NCBI GenBank assembly: GCA_021806765.1
Contig: JAJZQR010000348.1
Coordinates: 1 to 5,253, forward strand
Length of the DNA stretch: 5,253 nucleotides
Reading direction: 5' to 3'
DNA from: Chloroflexota bacterium
GTDB lineage: Bacteria > Chloroflexota > UBA6077
In this document: positions 1-3,359 of the stretch, piece after piece
Layout of the letters: each line of letters opens with the position of its first letter
Position numbering within the stretch: position 1 is the stretch's first letter
Made by a program: the position numbers and the translations under genes
Notes under the pieces: model-generated
The model's database searches: none
Told to the model about the DNA's origin: nothing
The model's input: the letters and a program-made list of their open reading frames with translations, nothing else

Positions 1-602
1 TGGAGAAGAGACTGTTCCCGCTCCCCTCTACCGATAAACTCTTCAACCCCTACAACGGCCACGACCCCCGGCTGGACCTACCTGGAGGACAGGAGATCCG
101 TCGCCAGAATCTGAGGAACTACCTGGCCAGCTTCCATGAGCCACCACCTATTCTGCTGGTGGGAGAGGCGCCGGGTCCCTGGGGCTGCCGCTTCTCGGGG
201 GTGCCCTTCACAGGGGAGGCGCAGCTCTGCGGTGGCACCCTACCCTTCAAGGGCCAGCAGTCGAGCCTAGCCACCTCACCCTATCGGGAGAGGTCCGGCC
301 AACTGCTGTGGGAACTGCTGCTGCCCCACCATCGCCGCTTCCTGCTGTGGAACTGCCTCTCCTTTCACCCCCACGACCCGGGTAAGCCCCTTTCCATTCG
401 GAACCCGAGGGTGCAGGAGGTAACCGACCACCTGGAACTGCTCCGTGCCGTCGTGGCGACGGTGGCTCCCGAGAGGGTAGTCGCCATCGGGAGGCACGCG
501 GAAGACGCCCTCCGGCGGCTGGGAGTGCCGGCAGTGTACGTACGCCACCCTTCGCAGGGTGGCACGCCACGCTTCCGCGAGGGTATGCGGACCATCTTTT
601 GA
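1..602 (+). CDS. Uracil-DNA glycosylase superfamily protein (5'-truncated by window edge)
   Basis: Probably a base-excision-repair enzyme that removes uracil or a related damaged base from DNA in the cytoplasm. The frame is open from base 3 to the TGA at 600-602, giving 199 visible residues; the true start is upstream. The GTG at 159 is an internal valine, because the conserved text begins before it. Seen directly: motif 1 LLVGEAPG (GEAPG at residues 54-58), then GCRFSGVPFTGE (61-72), a WN-x4-HPH segment (W116, N117, H122, H124), a VVAIGRHAEDAL strand-helix, and motif 2 RHPSQGG (181-187) near the C terminus. GEAPG and HPS are the two active-site motifs of the family 4/5-like branch of the superfamily (PF03167). 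The four-cysteine iron-sulfur pattern of classical family 4 is not visible, although an N-terminal CxxC could lie outside the window. The exact subfamily and substrate are uncertain. The gene converges on the DinB-family gene, 47 bp away. Confidence 0.85.
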   Translation, partial: EKRLFPLPSTDKLFNPYNGHDPRLDLPGGQEIRRQNLRNYLASFHEPPPILLVGEAPGPWGCRFSGVPFTGEAQLCGGTLPFKGQQSSLATSPYRERSGQLLWELLLPHHRRFLLWNCLSFHPHDPGKPLSIRNPRVQEVTDHLELLRAVVATVAPERVVAIGRHAEDALRRLGVPAVYVRHPSQGGTPRFREGMRTIF

Positions 603-649
603 TGATCCGCTACCCCTGCGTTCTCTCTAGGGGAGAGGTAAGGTGGATG

Positions 650-1153
650 TCAACGAGCCTTGCCTGTCTCTTCGCTCTCCGCCCAGGCTCGCAACGTGGC
701 GAAGTGGCTGGCCAGGTGGCCGATCATGACATGCTCGATCAGCTCGGCCACGGTCCCCTGGTTGCCCCACACGAAGCCGACTCGATCCAACTGCTCGTCG
801 GTCAGCCCCCGTACCATCCGGACGGCCGCCGCCCCGTTTCGCCGCAGCAGATCCACCGTCTCCTCCTGGGTGCAGGCGGCATGTTTCAATGCCTGCTCGG
901 CGTTCTTTCGGTCAGCCTCCTCCTTGCTCTGAACCAGCCCCTCTGGCAGCGACTCCCCCAGGGCTATGGATCGGGCCTCCTCCGTGGTGAGGACGTGTCC
1001 CTCGGCTATGTGGTACACCACCACTCCGACGGTGCGCCCCTCGGGAGGACAGAGCATCCGCCACTGGATCCGCGACAGCCCCCGGGCGAACGCGATCAAC
1101 TCCTCGTTCGTCCGCTCGAAACGATCGGCCAGATCATGGGCTGGTTCGCTCAC
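650..1153 (-). CDS. DinB-family (DinB/YfiT-like putative metalloenzyme) protein
   Basis: A 167-aa protein of the DinB/YfiT four-helix-bundle superfamily. Members usually bind a divalent metal through three histidines, and some act as thiol-dependent transferases or isomerases; the substrate here is unknown. The reading is supported by an N-terminal helix (DLADRFERTNEELIAFARGL), the core VVVYHIAEGH with H48 and H53, and the C-terminal helix WGNQGTVAELIEHVMIGH followed by LASH. H48, H146 and H150 are the likely metal triad, in the family's H...H-x3-H arrangement. The frame extends upstream, but GTG at 1153 is preferred: a GGAGG lies 7 nt before it, the 64 extra upstream residues show no family similarity, and the promoter at 1250-1278 lies inside that extension. 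It is a single-gene unit, divergent from the antitoxin gene and convergent with the glycosylase gene. Despite the family name, it is not DNA polymerase IV. Confidence 0.8.
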   Translation of the reverse strand: MSEPAHDLADRFERTNEELIAFARGLSRIQWRMLCPPEGRTVGVVVYHIAEGHVLTTEEARSIALGESLPEGLVQSKEEADRKNAEQALKHAACTQEETVDLLRRNGAAAVRMVRGLTDEQLDRVGFVWGNQGTVAELIEHVMIGHLASHFATLRAWAESEETGKAR

Positions 1154-1160
1154 CGCAGCA

Positions 1161-1170
1161 CCTCCCTCCT
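1161..1170 (-). promoter_or_regulatory. Double Shine-Dalgarno of the DinB-family gene
   Basis: Read on the minus strand, AGGAGG (1170-1165) runs into GGAGG (1165-1161). The second copy ends 7 nt before the GTG at 1153. This strong site decides the start codon in favour of GTG 1153 over any upstream start in the same frame. Confidence 0.7.
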
Positions 1171-1249
1171 GGACAACTGATCGCCGGCAGGAGCCAGCTC
1201 CCGCGGGGTCGGCGTGACCAGACAGAATGATCCTTGTAGATGGCAGCCG

Positions 1250-1278
1250 ATTATAGCGACTACAGGTGTAGGGCTCAA
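1250..1278 (-). promoter_or_regulatory. Sigma70-type promoter of the DinB-family gene
   Basis: On the minus strand the -35 box TTGAGC (1278-1273; consensus TTGACA, 4 of 6) is separated by exactly 17 bp from a perfect -10 box TATAAT (1255-1250). Transcription would begin near 1243, leaving a leader of about 90 nt before the GTG at 1153. Both boxes and the ideal spacing point the right way for the only minus-strand gene nearby. The spacer is filled by a TACA-N2-TGTA dyad, annotated separately, so the promoter may be repressible. Confidence 0.65.
1260..1271. promoter_or_regulatory. Candidate operator dyad CTACA-GG-TGTAG in the promoter spacer
   Basis: CTACAGGTGTAG is a perfect 5-bp inverted repeat around a 2-bp centre. 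Its core TACAGGTGTA matches TACA-N2-TGTA, the operator core known for BlaI/MecI/CopY-family winged-helix repressors. It sits entirely between the -35 and -10 boxes of the DinB-family promoter, where a bound protein would block RNA polymerase. No such regulator gene is in the window, so the regulator family is an inference from the motif alone. Confidence 0.35.
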
Positions 1279-1354
1279 GTCGACTGGTGAGACCAGCTAG
1301 GGAGCGGCATACGAACATGGCCGGGATGTGGACGAAAAGTGCCACCGCGGATAA

Positions 1355-1444
1355 GATAGCGCCCGCTCGGAATGCTATATCATCACAGTGTACCTACCGG
1401 ACCCGGCCCAGTGGCAGCCCGACTACAAGACCAGGAGAGCGTGA
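1355..1444 (+). pseudogene. C-terminal remnant of a DUF4258-type toxin
   Basis: In the frame ending with the TGA at 1442-1444, the codons from 1373 read CYIITVYLPDPAQW followed by QPDYKTRRA and stop. This strongly resembles the C-terminal beta-strand and tail of DUF4258 proteins (RelE-like fold), which are typically encoded immediately upstream of YgiT-type zinc-finger antitoxins. The frame is closed by TAA at 1352-1354. There is no ATG, and the only GTG (1388) would give a 18-codon peptide. The usual N-terminal histidine helix and central strands are absent in every frame upstream. The stop overlaps the antitoxin ATG by one base (TGATG), the translational coupling expected of an intact pair. 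The ribosome-binding site of the antitoxin lies inside this remnant, which may explain why the tail has survived. The assignment rests on remembered family patterns. Confidence 0.6.
1433..1437 (+). promoter_or_regulatory. Shine-Dalgarno of the YgiT-type gene
   Basis: AGGAG lies 6 nt before the ATG at 1444 and decides that start over the in-frame GTG at 1441 and an in-frame TTG-type start near 1372. It overlaps the last codons of the toxin remnant. Confidence 0.6.
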
Positions 1445-1668
1445 TGCAGTGCGTCATCTGCAAGCAGGGGCAAACCCGACCCGGGCACGTGACAGTCGCC
1501 CTGCAGCGAGGAGACACCACCGTGATCCTCAAAGGGGTGCCTGCCGAGGTCTGCGACAACTGCGGCGAGTACTACCTCAGTGAAGATGTGACCCGCCGCG
1601 TGCTGGAGCGGGCCGAGGACGCTGTGAAGAGCGGTGCGGAGGTGGAGATTCTTCGCTTCGCTGCCTGA
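1444..1668 (+). CDS. YgiT-type zinc-finger antitoxin (MqsA N-domain only)
   Basis: A 74-aa protein with two zinc knuckles, CVIC (C3, C6) and CDNC (C37, C40). The segment between them, VTVALQRGDTTVILKGVPAE, and the following GEYYLSEDV are characteristic of the YgiT/MqsA-type zinc-finger domain (TIGR03831). In toxin-antitoxin pairs this domain binds and neutralises the partner toxin. E. coli MqsA (131 aa) continues into a helix-turn-helix; that domain is missing here, so self-repression by DNA binding is not expected from this protein alone. The last residues form a helix (VTRRVLERAEDAVKSG) and a strand. The gene would normally be the second in a toxin-antitoxin operon, but only the toxin's tail remains upstream, making it an orphan. 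It converges with the FAD oxidase gene across a strong stem-loop. Confidence 0.85.
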   Translation: MQCVICKQGQTRPGHVTVALQRGDTTVILKGVPAEVCDNCGEYYLSEDVTRRVLERAEDAVKSGAEVEILRFAA

Positions 1669-1713
1669 CAGACCCAAGGCCCCGGGGGAACAGGAACCTC
1701 ATCCTCCTGGCCG

Positions 1714-1749
1714 CGGCAACAGAGAAACGCCAGGCATTCTCTGTTGCCG
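1714..1749. terminator. Bidirectional stem-loop between convergent genes
   Basis: The arms CGGCAACAGAGAA (1714-1726) and TTCTCTGTTGCCG (1737-1749) pair perfectly over 13 bp around a 10-nt loop (ACGCCAGGCA). It lies between the antitoxin stop (1668) and the oxidase stop (1758), where a shared terminator is expected. There is no run of T on either side, so it is not a classical intrinsic terminator; it may act as a U-less terminator or as a 3'-end stabiliser. Confidence 0.5.
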
Positions 1750-1757
1750 GAGGACGA

Positions 1758-3137
1758 TCACTCGGGTAGCAGCTTGCCGGGATTGAGGAGGCCCTCGGGG
1801 TCGAAGGCTCGCTTGATCTGGCGCATCAGGTCCAGTTCGAGTTCCCCAAACAGCAGCGGCATGTAGTCCCGCTTCTCCAGGCCGATGCCGTGCTCACCGG
1901 TGAGGGTCCCGCCCATCGCCACGCACAGCTCGACGATCTCTCGGTCCGCTCGATGGACCCGCTCGACCTCGTCCGGGTCCGCCGGATCGAAGACGATCAG
2001 GGGATGGAGGTTGCCGTCTCCGGCGTGGGCAGCGGTGCCGACGGTGACGCGGTGACGGTGGGCGATCTCCATCACCTGGTGGAGGGTTTCCGCCAGCCTG
2101 GTGCGGGGCACCGTGGTGTCGTGAATGGAAGCACCGGTAGCCATCGATACCATCGCGCTGTAGGCGGCCCGGCGCCCGGTCCAGAGGCGATCTCGCTCGG
2201 CCTCGGTGCGGGCAACCTGCAGGTCGCGGGCGCGATTCTTTCGGCAGAGTTCGGCGATGCGCTCGGCCTGCCGATCCTGCCCCTCCTTCAGGCCGTCTAG
2301 CTCGATCAACAGTACGGCCTCGGCCTCCACCGGGTAGCCCGCCCGATTGACGCTGGCCTCCACCGCCTCCACGATGGCCCTATCCATGATCTCCAGGGTA
2401 GCCGGGATGATCCCCTCGGCAATCATGTCCGAAACCGCGTTCCCCGAGTCCTCCAGCCGGTCGAAGACCGCCAGCATGGTCTTCACCGCCTCAGGAGACC
2501 GCATCAGCCGAACGATCGCGGAGGTGACGACCCCCAGGGTCCCCTCCGAGCCGACCAGCAGCCCGGTCAGGTCGTAGCCCGGCGTGTCCTCCACCAGCCC
2601 TCCGGTGTTCACCACCTCCCCGTCAGGTAACACCGCCTCCAGACCCAGCACGTGGTCGGTGGTGATACCGTACTTCAGGCAGTGAGGGCCTCCGGCGTTC
2701 TCCCCGACGTTGCCCCCCAGGGTAGAGACCTTCTGGCTGGATGGGTCGGGAGCGTAGAGGTAGCCATAGCCCTCCAGGGCCTTCTGCAGCTCCAGGTTGA
2801 CGACCCCCGGCTCTACCACCGCCCGCTCGTTCTCCACGTCGATCTCCTGGATCCGGTTCATGCGGGTGCAGACCAGGACTACGCCTCCCTTGAGAGGCAC
2901 CGTCCCCCCCGAGAGGTTGGTTCCGGCGCCTCGGGCCACCACCGGCATACCCTCGCGCCGGGCCACCCGCAATACGGCAGCGACCTCCCCGGCATTGGAC
3001 GGAAACAGCACCACCTCCGGCTCCACGCTCTCCGGAGTAGCATCGTATTCGTAGGTCAGCCGGTCCCGCCTGGAGGCGAAGAGATCCTCCGGGCCGACGA
3101 TACCGGCCAGTTCCTTCAGGAGATCGTGCTTGTCCAT
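1758..3137 (-). CDS. glcD: FAD-binding oxidase, glycolate oxidase GlcD / D-lactate dehydrogenase family
   Basis: A complete 459-aa flavoprotein that would oxidise a 2-hydroxy acid such as glycolate or D-lactate to the 2-oxo acid. Domain 1 (about residues 38-215, FAD_binding_4) contains the FAD pyrophosphate loop RGAGTNLSGG (69-78), YAPDPSS (128-134), STLGGNVGENAGG (138-150) and GYDLTGLLVGSEGTLG (187-202). Domain 2 (about 216-457, FAD-oxidase_C) contains HAGDGNLHP (371-379; H371 and H378 are likely metal or substrate ligands), GEHGIGLEK (414-422) and the terminal FDPEGLLNPGK. Length matches the family (about 450-500). ATG at 3137 is chosen because GGAG lies 7 nt upstream; a GTG 42 nt earlier has no such site. 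No GlcE or GlcF gene lies on either side, so it may act alone or with a remote electron acceptor. Substrate is not decidable from sequence; the symbol names the family only. Confidence 0.88.
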   Translation of the reverse strand: MDKHDLLKELAGIVGPEDLFASRRDRLTYEYDATPESVEPEVVLFPSNAGEVAAVLRVARREGMPVVARGAGTNLSGGTVPLKGGVVLVCTRMNRIQEIDVENERAVVEPGVVNLELQKALEGYGYLYAPDPSSQKVSTLGGNVGENAGGPHCLKYGITTDHVLGLEAVLPDGEVVNTGGLVEDTPGYDLTGLLVGSEGTLGVVTSAIVRLMRSPEAVKTMLAVFDRLEDSGNAVSDMIAEGIIPATLEIMDRAIVEAVEASVNRAGYPVEAEAVLLIELDGLKEGQDRQAERIAELCRKNRARDLQVARTEAERDRLWTGRRAAYSAMVSMATGASIHDTTVPRTRLAETLHQVMEIAHRHRVTVGTAAHAGDGNLHPLIVFDPADPDEVERVHRADREIVELCVAMGGTLTGEHGIGLEKRDYMPLLFGELELDLMRQIKRAFDPEGLLNPGKLLPE

Positions 3138-3144
3138 GGCAGGA

Positions 3145-3148
3145 CTCC
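3145..3148 (-). promoter_or_regulatory. Shine-Dalgarno of the FAD oxidase gene
   Basis: Minus-strand GGAG with 7 nt to the ATG at 3137. It settles the start at MDKHDLLKEL rather than at the GTG at 3179. Confidence 0.55.
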
Positions 3149-3193
3149 GGGTGAGTGATGAGTTTGATGAGCGAGCCACAGGGAGTGGCGGGC

Positions 3194-3284
3194 AATTGTA
3201 CTACGATTTGGAGTGCGCGCGCCGACTCCCTCTCCCCTTTTCCTGCTGTAGCACTCCAAAGACTCGAGCCGATGCGGTACAATT
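3194..3284. repeat. Nested inverted repeats in the divergent glcD-mutS2 control region
   Basis: Two perfect inverted repeats share this region. The outer pair is AATTGTAC (3194-3201) with GTACAATT (3277-3284). The inner pair is TTTGGAGTGC (3207-3216) with GCACTCCAAA (3251-3260). Each outer arm contains TACAAT, a 5-of-6 match to the -10 consensus, pointing towards the gene it faces: glcD on the minus strand (3200-3195) and mutS2 on the plus strand (3278-3283). The inner arm on the mutS2 side ends exactly 17 bp before its TACAAT; on the glcD side the gap is shorter, 6 bp to TACAAT. The symmetry suggests divergent promoters with a shared regulator site or an old inverted duplication. Neither side has a good TTGACA box. 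Confidence 0.45.
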
Positions 3285-3295
3285 ACTGGTATAGA
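3278..3295 (+). promoter_or_regulatory. Candidate mutS2 promoter elements
   Basis: Two overlapping options exist: TACAAT at 3278-3283, and an extended -10 element TGGTATAGA at 3287-3295. Neither has a convincing -35 box. Either start would place the stem-loop at 3306-3337 close to the 5' end of the transcript. Confidence 0.3.
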
Positions 3296-3305
3296 CGTTA
3301 AGAAG

Positions 3306-3337
3306 AGATAGCTTCTCCCGGCAGAGAGAAGCTATCT
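3306..3337 (+). other. 12-bp stem-loop in the mutS2 leader
   Basis: AGATAGCTTCTC (3306-3317) pairs perfectly with GAGAAGCTATCT (3326-3337) around the 8-nt loop CCGGCAGA. It ends 22 nt before the mutS2 ATG. There is no T-run after it, so it is not an intrinsic terminator. Possible roles are a 5'-end mRNA stabiliser, a translation-control hairpin or a protein-binding dyad in DNA. Confidence 0.5.
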
Positions 3338-3351
3338 GTCTGAATGGCACC

Positions 3352-3357
3352 AAGAGG
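3352..3357 (+). promoter_or_regulatory. Closely spaced ribosome-binding site of mutS2
   Basis: AAGAGG ends only 2 nt before the ATG at 3360, closer than the usual 5-9 nt. No other start is plausible: an in-frame TAG lies at 3309-3311, there is no ATG, GTG or TTG between it and 3360, and the family's N-terminal pattern (MEERYLETLELNKVLEQLA) begins here. Translation may therefore be weak or depend on the upstream hairpin. Confidence 0.4.
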
Positions 3358-3359
3358 TC

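Larger units (their letters stand above)
1154..1354. other. Divergent intergenic region without an intact gene
   Basis: About 200 bp between the DinB-family start and the toxin remnant. It carries the DinB-family leader and promoter. All three plus-strand frames were read for the missing body of the DUF4258 toxin and nothing resembling it was found; they contain stops at 1215-1217 (TGA), 1301-1303 (TAG) and 1352-1354 (TAA), among others. A small GGAG-CCAG-CTCC hairpin lies in the leader near 1190 and is too weak to assign a role. Confidence 0.5.

Noticed and set aside
536..543. GTACGTAC palindrome in the UDG-like gene
   Set aside because: An 8-bp palindrome inside codons is expected by chance and has no regulatory context.
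613..637. Hairpin between the convergent UDG-like and DinB-family genes (CTCTC-TAGGG-GAGAG, or CCCCT with AGGGG)
   Set aside because: Only 5-bp stems that exclude each other, no T-run; too weak to call a terminator although the position would suit one.
599..1180. Plus-strand open frame of 193 codons opposite the DinB-family gene
   Set aside because: It overlaps the whole DinB-family gene in antisense, has no recognisable motif and no ribosome-binding site; high GC content explains the lack of stops.
1154..1345. N-terminal extension of the DinB-family protein up to 1345
   Set aside because: The extension contains the promoter and leader, lacks family similarity, and the GTG at 1153 has a strong ribosome-binding site.
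1373..1381. Extended -10-like TGCTATATC upstream of the zinc-finger gene
   Set aside because: No -35 box at a suitable distance and it coincides with conserved codons of the toxin tail, so base pattern may be due to coding.
3156..3171. Direct repeat TGATGAG-N2-TGATGAG in the FAD oxidase leader
   Set aside because: Two short copies only; no further copies or known binding pattern, so probably chance.
2623..3282. Minus-strand open frame of 219 codons overlapping the FAD oxidase in another frame
   Set aside because: Low-complexity G/R-rich translation and full overlap with the well-supported oxidase reading frame.
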